Assembly (NCBI RefSeq): GCF_048159605.1
Contig: NZ_JBLREB010000002.1
Span: 124,001 to 188,000, forward strand
Length of the DNA stretch: 64,000 bases
DNA from: Ectobacillus polymachus
Lineage (GTDB): Bacteria; Bacillota; Bacilli; Bacillales; Bacillaceae_G
Direction of reading: 5' to 3'
How positions within the stretch are numbered: the stretch's first letter is position 1; each line of letters opens with the position of its first letter. A program made the translations under genes and the position numbers. This document shows, one piece after another, positions 17,250 through 25,484 of this stretch. Below the pieces are notes generated by a model. The model was not told the origin of the DNA and searched no databases. It saw only the letters and a program-made list of their open reading frames with translations.

Positions 17250-18062
17250 ATGAGATTTAAAATCATTAAATCCCTCTTGGCCCTCACAATCGTTTCACTC
17301 GTATTATTTGCATTTGGGTTCACCCTCGCAGTGAATGATATTCTGCATCCGAAAGCCTCTGTGATTACGAAACAAACAGCAGAGACAGCTGAGGCGAAAA
17401 AGCCCGATACCTTGCAAATTGTCAGTCTAGGTGACTCTCTCACCCGAGGGGTAGGAGATAAAGAAGGACTTGGTTATATTGGTCGCTTGCGAACAAGTTT
17501 AGAAACGGATTATAAACAAAAGGTTGCCGTAAACAATTTAGCTGTTACGGGTGCAAGAACGCCGGATTTACTTAAGCAACTTACAGATAATGGAGTGAAA
17601 TACTCTATTAGTCGTGCCAATGTGATTATACTTACCATCGGTGGTAATGACGTATTTCCAGGCTGGCAGTCCATTGGAGAGACGGACTTAACGCAATATC
17701 GTCCGGATGTAGCAACCTTTCAAGATAATGTGAAAAAGATCATTACGCAAATTCGCGAAATAAACCCCGATAGTCCTATTTATTGGCTCGGTTTGTATAA
17801 TCCTTTCGAGGATGTACCAGAGCTAAGAGGATCTGGCTCTGTTGTAGTAGATTGGAATGATGCATTAACGAAAGCAACCCTTGATGCAAAAGGGGTATAT
17901 ATTGTACCTACGTATGACCTATTCCAGGGTAAAGACAAAGACCTGCTTTACTCAGATCATTTTCACCCGAATGAAAAGGGATATACGCTTATGGCGAATC
18001 GCCTGCTGCAAAGTATTGTTAGTCAGTTTAATATTGCGGCGAAGGGAGAGACGAATCCATGA
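17250..18062 (+). CDS. Membrane-anchored or secreted GDSL/SGNH hydrolase
   Basis: A 270-residue protein with an N-terminal hydrophobic segment (residues about 7-28, with KIIKS before it), so exported or anchored outside. The SGNH blocks are all visible: VSLGDSLTRG (Ser), the Gly of GYIGRLR, TIGGNDVF (Asn) and SDHFHPNEKGY (Asp/His). Such enzymes are esterases or lipases acting on lipid or cell-wall esters; the substrate is not evident. It resembles the YpmR type. Its stop overlaps the ABC ATPase start (ATGA), so it is cotranscribed with the transporter at 18059-19964, which suggests a linked envelope role. Confidence 0.85.
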   Translation: MRFKIIKSLLALTIVSLVLFAFGFTLAVNDILHPKASVITKQTAETAEAKKPDTLQIVSLGDSLTRGVGDKEGLGYIGRLRTSLETDYKQKVAVNNLAVTGARTPDLLKQLTDNGVKYSISRANVIILTIGGNDVFPGWQSIGETDLTQYRPDVATFQDNVKKIITQIREINPDSPIYWLGLYNPFEDVPELRGSGSVVVDWNDALTKATLDAKGVYIVPTYDLFQGKDKDLLYSDHFHPNEKGYTLMANRLLQSIVSQFNIAAKGETNP

Positions 18063-18979
18063 CTGATGTGCTTTCCGTACGAGGACTCAAGAAGGTAATT
18101 GGCAAGAAAACCCTTGTAGAAAACATTTCATTTGATGTAAAGGAAGGGGAAGTATTTGGATTTCTTGGACCAAACGGTGCAGGAAAAACGACGACGATAC
18201 GAATGCTAGTGGGACTAATCAAAGCAACAGAAGGAAGTATCACTGCCTGTGGCTTTGATATCCAAACACAATTTCAAAGAGCGATGCGGCAAATCGGAAG
18301 CATCGTAGAAAATCCAGAGCTTTACACGTATTTAACCGGTTGGGAAAATCTAAAGCAATTTTCACGGATGCTCGGGGGAATCCCAGATGAACGGATCATG
18401 GAAATTGTGAAGATGGTACATCTCGATTTGCGGATTCACGATAAGGTCAAAAAGTATTCTCTTGGAATGAAACAACGTCTAGGGATTGCCCAAGCCTTGC
18501 TTGGCAATCCCAAGCTATTAATACTTGATGAGCCGACGAACGGCCTGGATCCCGCAGGCATTCGTGAGCTGCGTGAGTTTATTCATATGCTCGTCAAGGA
18601 GAAAAAAATAAGTGTTTTCATTTCAAGCCATTTACTTAGCGAAGTACAGCTCATTTGCGATCGCGTTGCCATCATCGACCATGGAAATATGATAACAGTG
18701 GCAACGATTGACGATTTGCTTAAAAAAGCAGCAGATCGAATAGAATGGACGGTTACGCCGGTAGAAAAGGCAGAAGCTTTGCTTCGGGCGCAAGGAGTGA
18801 AGGAAGTATCAGTATCAAACATGGATAGCAGACTTTTCTGCCGTATGCCTCCGGCAAGCGTTAGTACGTATACGAAGATGTTTGTCGAACATGAAATTGC
18901 TGTACACAGCGTGAAAGAAATAGTATTTACGTTAGAGGATCTCTTCATGGAGCTTACAAGGGGGGAAGAACATGCGTGA
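18059..18979 (+). CDS. ABC-2 type transporter ATP-binding subunit
   Basis: A 306-residue ATPase of the drug/lantibiotic exporter (BcrA/CcmA-like) class. It has Walker A GPNGAGKTTT, signature YSLGMKQRLGIAQ, Walker B LLILDEPTNGLD and the switch His in SSHLLSE; the last 80 residues form the usual accessory domain. It overlaps the GDSL gene upstream and the permease gene downstream by 8 bases, forming one operon. The exported substrate is unknown. Confidence 0.9.
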   Translation: MTDVLSVRGLKKVIGKKTLVENISFDVKEGEVFGFLGPNGAGKTTTIRMLVGLIKATEGSITACGFDIQTQFQRAMRQIGSIVENPELYTYLTGWENLKQFSRMLGGIPDERIMEIVKMVHLDLRIHDKVKKYSLGMKQRLGIAQALLGNPKLLILDEPTNGLDPAGIRELREFIHMLVKEKKISVFISSHLLSEVQLICDRVAIIDHGNMITVATIDDLLKKAADRIEWTVTPVEKAEALLRAQGVKEVSVSNMDSRLFCRMPPASVSTYTKMFVEHEIAVHSVKEIVFTLEDLFMELTRGEEHA

Positions 18980-19964
18980 ATTTGCCGGACTGCTCTATAA
19001 CGAAGCAGAGAAGATTTATCGAAAGAAGCGTCTTGCTGTGGTTTTGTTAATCCTGCTCGTTCTCACTCCTATATTTGTTTATGCTCAATATCGCCAAGTA
19101 GAAACCGCGCAGCAGCGTCTTGGTACGACCGATTGGCGTGTATCTTTGCAGCAGCAAATTGTTGATACACAAAATCGGTTGAACAATTCCCGCTTGCCTG
19201 AAGAGTGGAAAGCGTGGCTTAAGGTGCAGATATCTCAGCAGCAATATTATCTGGATCATAATATTAATCCGAATGCACCCGGTGCTCCTACCTTTGTCAG
19301 AGGATTCATTGAGCAAGGAATTACCATGTTTGTTCCTCTGCTTGTTATGATTGTTGCCATTGATATCGTATCGGGCGAACGGAGTGAAGGTACGATTAAA
19401 GTGTTACTTACAAGACCAATTCGAAGATGGAAAATTTTACTGAGTAAATATGTCATGATGCTTTTGTTTGTTTCCTTTATTCTGCTGGTTATTGGCATAT
19501 TATCCTATCTTATATCCGGCCTTGTCTTTGGCTATTCTGGATGGAGTCTTCCAATCTTAACAGGGTTCATTACGCAAAATGACAGTCTAAATACGAGCTT
19601 CGTTCATCTTATTCCGCAGTGGAAATATATTTTAATGGACTTTGGTCTAGCTTGGTTTGTGGCAGTGGTCGTTGGAACGATTTCGTTCATGGTATCGGTA
19701 TTAATTCGCAATACAACTGCGGGGATGGGCGTTATGTTTTCGGGTCTCATTGCTGGTAGCATTTTAAGCGGATATGCAACTTCCTGGGAAGGGGTTAAAT
19801 ACATTTTCAGTGTCAATCTATCTCTTACTGATTATTTATCCGGACAACTACCTGCGCTAAAGGGATTGTCGATGAGCTTTTCGCTAATCAATCTTTCTGT
19901 TTGGGCAATCGTATCGCTGTTTGTCGCATTCTTTGTATTTACACGGCAGGATATATCGAATTAA
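18972..19964 (+). CDS. ABC-2 type transporter permease subunit
   Basis: A 330-residue membrane protein with one N-terminal helix, a soluble loop of about 90 residues (residues 40-115) containing many Gln, then five or six helices including the ABC-2 core SGERSEGTIKVLLTRPIRRWKILLSKY. It is the partner of the ATPase whose gene it overlaps. Confidence 0.88.
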   Translation: MREFAGLLYNEAEKIYRKKRLAVVLLILLVLTPIFVYAQYRQVETAQQRLGTTDWRVSLQQQIVDTQNRLNNSRLPEEWKAWLKVQISQQQYYLDHNINPNAPGAPTFVRGFIEQGITMFVPLLVMIVAIDIVSGERSEGTIKVLLTRPIRRWKILLSKYVMMLLFVSFILLVIGILSYLISGLVFGYSGWSLPILTGFITQNDSLNTSFVHLIPQWKYILMDFGLAWFVAVVVGTISFMVSVLIRNTTAGMGVMFSGLIAGSILSGYATSWEGVKYIFSVNLSLTDYLSGQLPALKGLSMSFSLINLSVWAIVSLFVAFFVFTRQDISN

Positions 19965-20102
19965 GAAAGGGTTACCTTTTGCATGGGCAGTCAGGTCATT
20001 AGGGGTATACATTTTGTGAGCCATACATATCTCCCTCTTTTAAGAAAGTAAAAAAGTAAGTACAATGATTATCGAGTTAATAAAGAGATGGGACGTGAAG
20101 AA

Positions 20103-20780
20103 ATGGCAGGCAAGCTACAGAATGATTGGGCATCCCTTATGGACGATGAATTTGCAAAACCATATTTTAAGGATCTCCGTCATTTTTTACTGGATGAGTA
20201 CAAGGCACATACCATATACCCATCGAAGGATGATATACTAAATGCCTTACAATTTACGGATTACAATGATGTGAAGGTTGTAATTTTAGGACAAGACCCG
20301 TATCACGGGCCAAATCAAGCGCAAGGACTGAGCTTTTCCGTTAAACCGGGTGTGAAAGCACCGCCGTCCTTGCAAAATATATTCAAAGAGCTTCATGATG
20401 ACATTGGCTGTGAGATTCCGAATAATGGCTCTCTCGTACCATGGGCTAAGCAAGGTGTGCTTCTTTTGAATACGGTGCTAACCGTACGCCAAAGTGAACC
20501 GAACTCCCATAAGGGCAAAGGATGGGAAACATTTACGGACTACATCATTCAGCTTATTAATGAACGAGAAAAGCCTGTTGTATTCGTACTATGGGGTAAG
20601 CATGCGCAAGCGAAAAAAGCACTTATTACGAATGACCGTCATCTAATCATCGAAGCACCGCATCCAAGTCCGTTTTCGGCACGCCGCGGTTTCTTTGGAA
20701 GCAAGCCGTTTTCTACTTGCAATGCATTTTTGCGTAAACAAGGTCAACCAGAAATTGATTGGGCGGTACCTAATATTTAG
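20103..20780 (+). CDS. ung: Uracil-DNA glycosylase
   Basis: A 225-residue family 1 UDG that removes uracil from DNA. The catalytic GQDPYHGPNQAQGLSFSV (Asp and Tyr), LLLNTVLTV, and the minor-groove loop HPSPFSARRGFFG are intact. The start at 20103 gives 225 residues with the first Trp at position 9, matching B. subtilis Ung; an in-frame ATG at 20088 would add five residues. In B. subtilis ung also lies near ywdI-ywdK-gerQ, as here. Confidence 0.95.
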   Translation: MAGKLQNDWASLMDDEFAKPYFKDLRHFLLDEYKAHTIYPSKDDILNALQFTDYNDVKVVILGQDPYHGPNQAQGLSFSVKPGVKAPPSLQNIFKELHDDIGCEIPNNGSLVPWAKQGVLLLNTVLTVRQSEPNSHKGKGWETFTDYIIQLINEREKPVVFVLWGKHAQAKKALITNDRHLIIEAPHPSPFSARRGFFGSKPFSTCNAFLRKQGQPEIDWAVPNI

Positions 20781-20841
20781 TAGATTCGATAGCAGTATTT
20801 ATAGTAAGCTTTGTTATAGTGATACATTATTTCTTTTCATT

Positions 20842-20899
20842 GGACACTCGTTCTAGGATGCAGCCTCTGCATTCTACGAGCAAGGTGTCCTTTGTTTTT
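20842..20899 (+). terminator. Long hairpin terminator after ung
   Basis: GGACAC pairs with GTGTCC, with an inner ATGCAG/CTGCAT stem, followed by TTTGTTTTT. Confidence 0.75.
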
Positions 20900-21256
20900 G
20901 ATTTGTAATGTCCAAAGAAAGCATCCAATTCAGCTGTATGAAAATATATTTTTCTCAGGTCGTATTTTGCTGATGTTTGTCGTATACTTATATTCATATA
21001 TTATTTTTGTGATTTTCCAATGAGTAACAATAAGACAATGCATTTGACAATTCCATAGACAAATTGAACGATGAATTAACTGATTAATCAATAAAATAGG
21101 AATTGTCACTTTTTCTTCTTGTTACGAACGTTTGGAAAGTTTATTAAGTTAGGGAAAGTGTGTAATTTGGGGCTTAGTGTGGAACGATTTGTTAAGAACA
21201 GATTTGTAATGAAATACTAAGCTTAGCTACTATTATTGCAGCAGGGGGAGTCTACA
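20900..21256 (+). promoter_or_regulatory. Permease leader with a distant inverted repeat
   Basis: About 350 bases without a gene. It contains a perfect 10-bp inverted repeat, TGACAATTCC (21045-21054) and GGAATTGTCA (21099-21108), enclosing a weaker ATTGA/TCAAT pairing and followed by CTTTTTCTTCTT. No gene precedes it after the ung terminator, so it may be an attenuator-like structure in the permease leader, or a pair of operator half-sites. Confidence 0.35.
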
Positions 21257-22624
21257 GTGGATAACAAGGGTTTAAAGAGAGGACTTGAAGCAAGGCATAT
21301 AGAGATGATTGCCTTGGGCGGTACGATTGGCGTTGGATTATTTATGGGATCAGCGAGTACGATTCAATGGACTGGACCATCTGTAATGCTAGCGTATGCG
21401 ATCGCCGGGCTTTTTATATTTTTCATTATGCGTTCGATGGGAGAAATGCTTTATTTAGAGCCTACCACGGGTTCGTTTGCAACATTTGCCAAGGAGTATA
21501 TCCATCCTTTAGCAGGCTATATGACAGCGTGGAGTTATTGGTTTCAATGGATTATCGTAGGAATGGCGGAAATAACGGCTGTTGGGATGTACATGAATTA
21601 TTGGTTTCCTAACCTACCCCATTGGATACCGGGTTTAATCGCTATGATTATTCTAGGTCTTGGCAACATCGTCTCTGTTAAATATTACGGAGAATTTGAA
21701 TTCTGGTTTGCGTTAATTAAAATTGTCACGATTGTTATTATGATTATCGTAGGGCTGGGTCTTATCTTTTTCGGAATCGGAAACAACGGTCATGCGATAG
21801 GATTATCCAATCTTTGGGTAAATGGCTTTTTCACAGGTGGCTGGAAAGGATTTTTCTTTGCGCTATCCCTTGTAGTAGCAGCTTATCAGGGAGTAGAGCT
21901 TATCGGTATAACGGCTGGTGAAGCGAAAGAGCCAACGAAGACATTAACAAAAGCAATTAAAAATGTTATTTGGCGTATTTTAATCTTTTATATTGGGGCA
22001 ATCTTTATCACCGTTACAGTCTATCCTTGGAATCAGCTAGGGACGCTCGGCAGCCCGTTTGTCTCAACCTTTGCCAAAGTTGGTATTACTGCTGCAGCGG
22101 GGATTATAAACTTTGTGGTAATCACAGCAGCATTGTCTGGGGCCAATAGTGGTATTTACAGTACAGGACGTATGCTCTACTCGTTAGCAATGAACGGTCA
22201 AGCTCCTAAACTTTTTGCGAAGGTATCGAAAAACGGAGTTCCAGTGTACACTATTTTAGCTACATTTATTGGGTTAGGGATTGGTGTAGTCTTGAACTAC
22301 TTTGCTCCTCCAGAGCTTTTCCTTTATGTATACAGTTCAAGTGTTCTACCCGGAATGATACCTTGGTTTGTCTTGGTCATTAGCGAGCTTAGATTCAGAA
22401 AAGTACATGCTAATGAAATGGATAGCCACCCTTTCAAAATGCCTTTTGCTCCGTACAGCAATTATGCTACCATTGTATTTTTATTGCTTGTGCTTATAGG
22501 AATGTGGATTAACCCTAGTACTCGAATATCCCTTATTGTTGGGATAGTCTTCCTAGCTATCGTCGTAGCGAGTTATTACATTTTTAAAATGGGAGAGCGA
22601 GTACCGTTAGATAAAAATCGATAG
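21257..22624 (+). CDS. Amino acid permease (APC superfamily, AAT type)
   Basis: A 455-residue, 12-helix carrier. The N terminus GLKRGLEARHIEMIALGGTIGVGLFMGSAS-type block, the EPTTGSFATFAKEYIHPLAGYMTAW segment and GITAGEAKEPTKTLTKAI are hallmarks of the AAT family, close to the YbxG/AapA group of Bacillus. Substrate specificity (serine, threonine, alanine or aromatic) cannot be told. The GTG start at 21257 has AGGGGGAG six bases before it; the longer frame from 21236 has none. It is transcribed alone. Confidence 0.88.
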   Translation: MDNKGLKRGLEARHIEMIALGGTIGVGLFMGSASTIQWTGPSVMLAYAIAGLFIFFIMRSMGEMLYLEPTTGSFATFAKEYIHPLAGYMTAWSYWFQWIIVGMAEITAVGMYMNYWFPNLPHWIPGLIAMIILGLGNIVSVKYYGEFEFWFALIKIVTIVIMIIVGLGLIFFGIGNNGHAIGLSNLWVNGFFTGGWKGFFFALSLVVAAYQGVELIGITAGEAKEPTKTLTKAIKNVIWRILIFYIGAIFITVTVYPWNQLGTLGSPFVSTFAKVGITAAAGIINFVVITAALSGANSGIYSTGRMLYSLAMNGQAPKLFAKVSKNGVPVYTILATFIGLGIGVVLNYFAPPELFLYVYSSSVLPGMIPWFVLVISELRFRKVHANEMDSHPFKMPFAPYSNYATIVFLLLVLIGMWINPSTRISLIVGIVFLAIVVASYYIFKMGERVPLDKNR

Positions 22625-22630
22625 AAAATG

Positions 22631-22673
22631 AAGGGGCTATCTCTGAAGAAAAAACTTCTGAGATAGCCCCTTT
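22631..22673. terminator. Bidirectional terminator, permease and HAD genes
   Basis: GGGGCTATCTC (22633-22643) pairs with GAGATAGCCCC (22660-22670) between two convergent genes, followed by TTTGCT. Confidence 0.85.
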
Positions 22674-22684
22674 GCTATATTTAT

Positions 22685-23509
22685 TTAGTTTGCTTGTACG
22701 GTAGTTTTTAAAACAAATGATTCCACAACTTTCGCCACGCCATCATTCATGTTCGTGTCAGTAACATAGTTTGCCTTGGCCTTTATATCATCGGGGGCAT
22801 TGCCCATGGCGACACCAAGTCCAGCAAATTGGATCATGGCTAAATCGTTGTAGCTATCGCCCATAGCAATGACTTCTTCCTGCTTAATGCCAAGTTTTTG
22901 AATCAAATGAGCAAGGCTTGTCCCCTTTGTGACGCCATTTTCTGTGAATTCTAGGAAGAATGGCTTAGAGCGCATAACGCTAAGGTCCCCACTTAATTCT
23001 TCTTGCAGCTTCTTCTCCACGACTGCTAGTCGTTCTGGGTCTTCCAGCATAAGAATCTTTACAACCGGTTCAGATACCGCTTCTTTAAAGCTAGCAACCT
23101 CTGCAATCGGTAAACCCGTAATGACGTGTTCGGTTTCTGTATATTTACAGCTTTCATCGGTTACAATGGAATCCCCAACGTAGGTGAGAATCCAAACGTT
23201 TTCTCGTTTACTAATATCATAGAGACGATGAACGGTTTCAGGCGACAATGTGCTGCTAAAGAGTTCTTCGTTTGTTTTGCAGTTGGTAATCTTTGCTCCA
23301 TTAAAGGATAATAAAAAACTGCCGTATTCTTCTAAGTGCAATTCCTTTGCTATGCCACGCATTGCGTACGTAGGACGTCCTGAAGCGAGTACGACTTTCA
23401 CTCCTGCTTCTTGCGCCTTCATTAAAGCATCTTTCGTACGTGGTGAAATAGTATGATCATCACGTAATAGCGTATCGTCTAAATCTAACACAATCATTTT
23501 GTATTCCAT
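22685..23509 (-). CDS. Cof-type HAD hydrolase
   Basis: A 274-residue phosphatase of HAD subfamily IIB. Motif I VLDLDDTLLRDD, motif II LASGRPT, the Lys of motif III (GVTKGTSL) and motif IV AMGDSYNDLAMIQFAGLGVAMGNAPDDIKAKA are all present, with the large cap domain between residues about 85 and 195. Relatives dephosphorylate sugar phosphates and nucleotide cofactors. It lies convergent to the permease and has its own promoter region. Confidence 0.9.
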   Translation of the reverse strand: MEYKMIVLDLDDTLLRDDHTISPRTKDALMKAQEAGVKVVLASGRPTYAMRGIAKELHLEEYGSFLLSFNGAKITNCKTNEELFSSTLSPETVHRLYDISKRENVWILTYVGDSIVTDESCKYTETEHVITGLPIAEVASFKEAVSEPVVKILMLEDPERLAVVEKKLQEELSGDLSVMRSKPFFLEFTENGVTKGTSLAHLIQKLGIKQEEVIAMGDSYNDLAMIQFAGLGVAMGNAPDDIKAKANYVTDTNMNDGVAKVVESFVLKTTVQAN

Positions 23510-23682
23510 AGTGATGAGTCCTTTCTGGAATGGATTTCACCCTCTTATCCTATCAATATTAGGTAAAGAGCGCAATGAAAGTCTTATTCTATTTTTTGCT
23601 TTTTTGTGGAAAGGGTAGGGGCGTGATATGATAAATGAAAAGAATCATACGACATAGATAGTAGGAATGGGAGGTCAAGAAT

Positions 23683-23928
23683 ATGCATATACCAATTGGG
23701 GTTATTTTAAACAAAATTGAAAGTGAGCTATCCCTTGCAAAACAAGAGCAGCATTCTGAACGAGTACGGGAGCATTTAGCAGCTGTTCGCACGCTTTGTG
23801 ACATCGTGCTGGATGTAAAACAGGAGACATTATCCCAAGTGCCGCCATCCACTACTGACATAAAAGCAGTCCAGCGTGTATATGAAGAGGAAGATGATGC
23901 AAATGGAAATTCCCTCTTGGATTTCTAA
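23683..23928 (+). CDS. ywdI: YwdI-like small protein (DUF5327)
   Basis: An 81-residue, mostly helical, charged protein (ILNKIESELSLAKQEQHSERVREHLAAVRTLCDIV) that ends in an acidic stretch and NSLLDF. It matches YwdI of B. subtilis in size, pattern and position next to ywdK. AATGGGAGG lies nine bases before the ATG. Function unknown. Confidence 0.75.
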   Translation: MHIPIGVILNKIESELSLAKQEQHSERVREHLAAVRTLCDIVLDVKQETLSQVPPSTTDIKAVQRVYEEEDDANGNSLLDF

Positions 23929-23986
23929 AGGTGGAATCTTTTCCAAAATTTCTTTATCATAAAGGAAAGGGAGTGGGTGATTACAT

Positions 23987-24355
23987 ATGAAAATATTCTT
24001 TCTATTAGGATGTGTTATGGCTTTCTTAGCTGTTGCCCTTGGAGCGTTTGGTGCCCATGGATTAGAAGGTAAAATATCAGAAAAAATGTTAAAAGTTTGG
24101 GAAAAAGGTGTTACGTATCAAATGTTCCATGCGGTTGGTTTATTTGTGGTAGCATTCTTAATGGCAAAATTAAATTCCTCGCTTGTATCAACGGCGGGTT
24201 GGTTCATGTTCGCTGGTATTATTCTTTTCTCAGGAAGCTTGTATGTATTAAGTACTTCAGGGATCAAAATACTCGGTGCCATTACTCCTTTTGGTGGAGT
24301 GGCCTTTCTAGTGGCGTGGGCATTGCTCGCAGTTGCAGCGGTAAAAGGATTGTAA
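23987..24355 (+). CDS. ywdK: YwdK-like DUF423 membrane protein
   Basis: A 122-residue protein with four membrane helices and the DUF423 signatures LGAFGAHGLEGKI near the N terminus, TYQMFHAVGL, and ITPFGGVAFLVAW near the end. The AAAGGGAGTG site precedes the ATG. It follows ywdI by 58 bases and is convergent with gerQ. Function unknown. Confidence 0.88.
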   Translation: MKIFFLLGCVMAFLAVALGAFGAHGLEGKISEKMLKVWEKGVTYQMFHAVGLFVVAFLMAKLNSSLVSTAGWFMFAGIILFSGSLYVLSTSGIKILGAITPFGGVAFLVAWALLAVAAVKGL

Positions 24356-24360
24356 TAAAG

Positions 24361-24392
24361 AAAGCTGGCAGGATATTCTGCCAGCTTTCTTT
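24361..24392. terminator. Bidirectional terminator between ywdK and gerQ
   Basis: AAAGCTGGCA pairs with TGCCAGCTTT around an 8-base loop, with T and A tracts on both sides. Confidence 0.85.
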
Positions 24393-24820
24393 TATCTTGG
24401 TGGATAAGTCGCAGTTGGTAATTGGGGAAAATAATTGATTTCACCAGGAAATTCAACGAAATCCAAATATACCATAAGCAATAAATAGCGTTTGCCTGTT
24501 GTTGGATCACTTATGACAATGTGATCACGTCCAGCTGCTTCAATAATACCTGTATACTTCTGTGTGCCCATCTGACTGCCTCGTTCATAGGTCATATATA
24601 CTGTCGCCGGTTTGCCTTTATTAAGACGAAGAATATTTTCAATGTACGATTGCTCAAGAGGCAGCATGCCTTGTGATATCGCATACTGAGCTTGAGCTGC
24701 TTGAGCTGCTTGCTGCGCTGTTGTTGGTTGCGGTTGTGGATAGGAAGGAATCTGTCTTCCCGATGGCTGATAATAGCCTCCGCCTCCACCGTAATATGGA
24801 TTTTGACCTTGACCTGCCAT
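24392..24820 (-). CDS. gerQ: Spore coat protein GerQ
   Basis: A 142-residue coat protein. The N-terminal third is Gly/Tyr/Pro/Gln rich (NPYYGGGGGYYQPSGRQ); the conserved C-terminal domain begins LEQSYIENILRLNKGKPATVYMTYE and continues to LLLMVYLDFVEFPGEINYF. GerQ is needed for CwlJ to be placed in the coat and act in germination. The ATG at 24820 has AGGAGGGG five bases upstream. It lies 14 bases after cwlJ. The B. subtilis protein is cross-linked by transglutaminase at Lys near the N terminus; here there is no Lys in the first 65 or so residues. Confidence 0.92.
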   Translation of the reverse strand: MAGQGQNPYYGGGGGYYQPSGRQIPSYPQPQPTTAQQAAQAAQAQYAISQGMLPLEQSYIENILRLNKGKPATVYMTYERGSQMGTQKYTGIIEAAGRDHIVISDPTTGKRYLLLMVYLDFVEFPGEINYFPQLPTATYPPR

Positions 24821-24834
24821 TATACCCCTCCTCA

Positions 24835-25263
24835 TTAAATCGAATACACTTTTGGACAATCATCTCCGCTAGGCTGATAGAAGCAATGACTCTTAAAACG
24901 ACCTGAATTTTCTTGATTATACCAAGTGTTCGGGCAATCTCCAGTCGGTCTGAAGAACCAAAGCCCATAGGTTGCCGGCCAATGGCGCTCGCCATTAATC
25001 GCTCTTCTTGCAAGGTCCATATCGCTCTCCCGGGCACGCTGATAAAAATATCCTTTTTTCGTTGCCTCAAACCCACCAGGATCTTGAAACACCATTTGCT
25101 GTATAGTTCGGATGTTTTTAAAGTCTAAGCAATCGCAAAGTACACGGTTTACACCTACATTTCCTACCATCAGCATTCCGAGCTGGCCATCACCTTCTGC
25201 TTCTGCTCTCATCAGCCTGGCGAGTAACTTTACATCTTCTTCTGTATAAGGAATGACAGCTAT
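24835..25263 (-). CDS. cwlJ: Spore cortex-lytic enzyme CwlJ with ATA start
   Basis: A cortex hydrolase of the SleB/CwlJ family: LMRAEAEGDGQLGMLMVGNVGVNR holds the catalytic Glu, then QMVFQDPGGFEATKKGYFYQRAR, and WPATYGLWFFRP. The conserved N terminus AVIPYTEEDVKLLARLM is encoded upstream of the first ATG in the same frame. Directly before it is ATA, preceded by an in-frame TAA and by GAGGTGA at normal spacing. Counting from ATA gives 142 residues, the usual CwlJ length. Either ATA serves as start, or the ATG at 25212 gives a protein lacking 17 residues, or the base is an error. It forms an operon with gerQ. Confidence 0.88.
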   Translation of the reverse strand: MAVIPYTEEDVKLLARLMRAEAEGDGQLGMLMVGNVGVNRVLCDCLDFKNIRTIQQMVFQDPGGFEATKKGYFYQRARESDMDLARRAINGERHWPATYGLWFFRPTGDCPNTWYNQENSGRFKSHCFYQPSGDDCPKVYSI

Positions 25264-25301
25264 TTAGGTCACCTCGCTTCCGAGCTTATTAACAAGGGAG
25301 C

Positions 25302-25352
25302 TCCCATACAAAGCCAAAACGTATAGTGCTTTTCAATTAAACATATGATTGA
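25302..25352 (-). promoter_or_regulatory. Possible SigE promoter of cwlJ-gerQ
   Basis: On the minus strand TCATATG is followed, 15 bases on, by CTATACGTT. This is near the SigE pattern (ATATT, 14-15 bp, CATACAnT), and cwlJ is a mother-cell gene in other Bacilli. The match is imperfect. Confidence 0.35.
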
Positions 25353-25441
25353 AAAATAAAAATTAGTACGATGCAGGATAAGTAAAAAATAAGCGGGGGG
25401 CGATTGGAAGGAACCTGCAGCAGGTAAGCTGCAAAACGAAA

Positions 25442-25482
25442 CAAAAAAACACTAGGCGTATCCTAAATGCCTAGTGTTTTTT
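25442..25482 (-). terminator. Terminator of hemQ
   Basis: AACACTAGGC (25448-25457) pairs with GCCTAGTGTT (25469-25478), with a T run on the minus strand. Confidence 0.85.
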
Positions 25483-25484
25483 CC

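Noticed and set aside
24654..25076. A 140-residue frame across gerQ and cwlJ on the minus strand
   Set aside because: It overlaps both genes in another frame and has no ribosome site or family pattern; the gerQ and cwlJ frames are clearly real.
24835..25263. A frameshift in cwlJ
   Set aside because: The whole 142-codon frame is continuous and matches the family; only the start codon is unusual.
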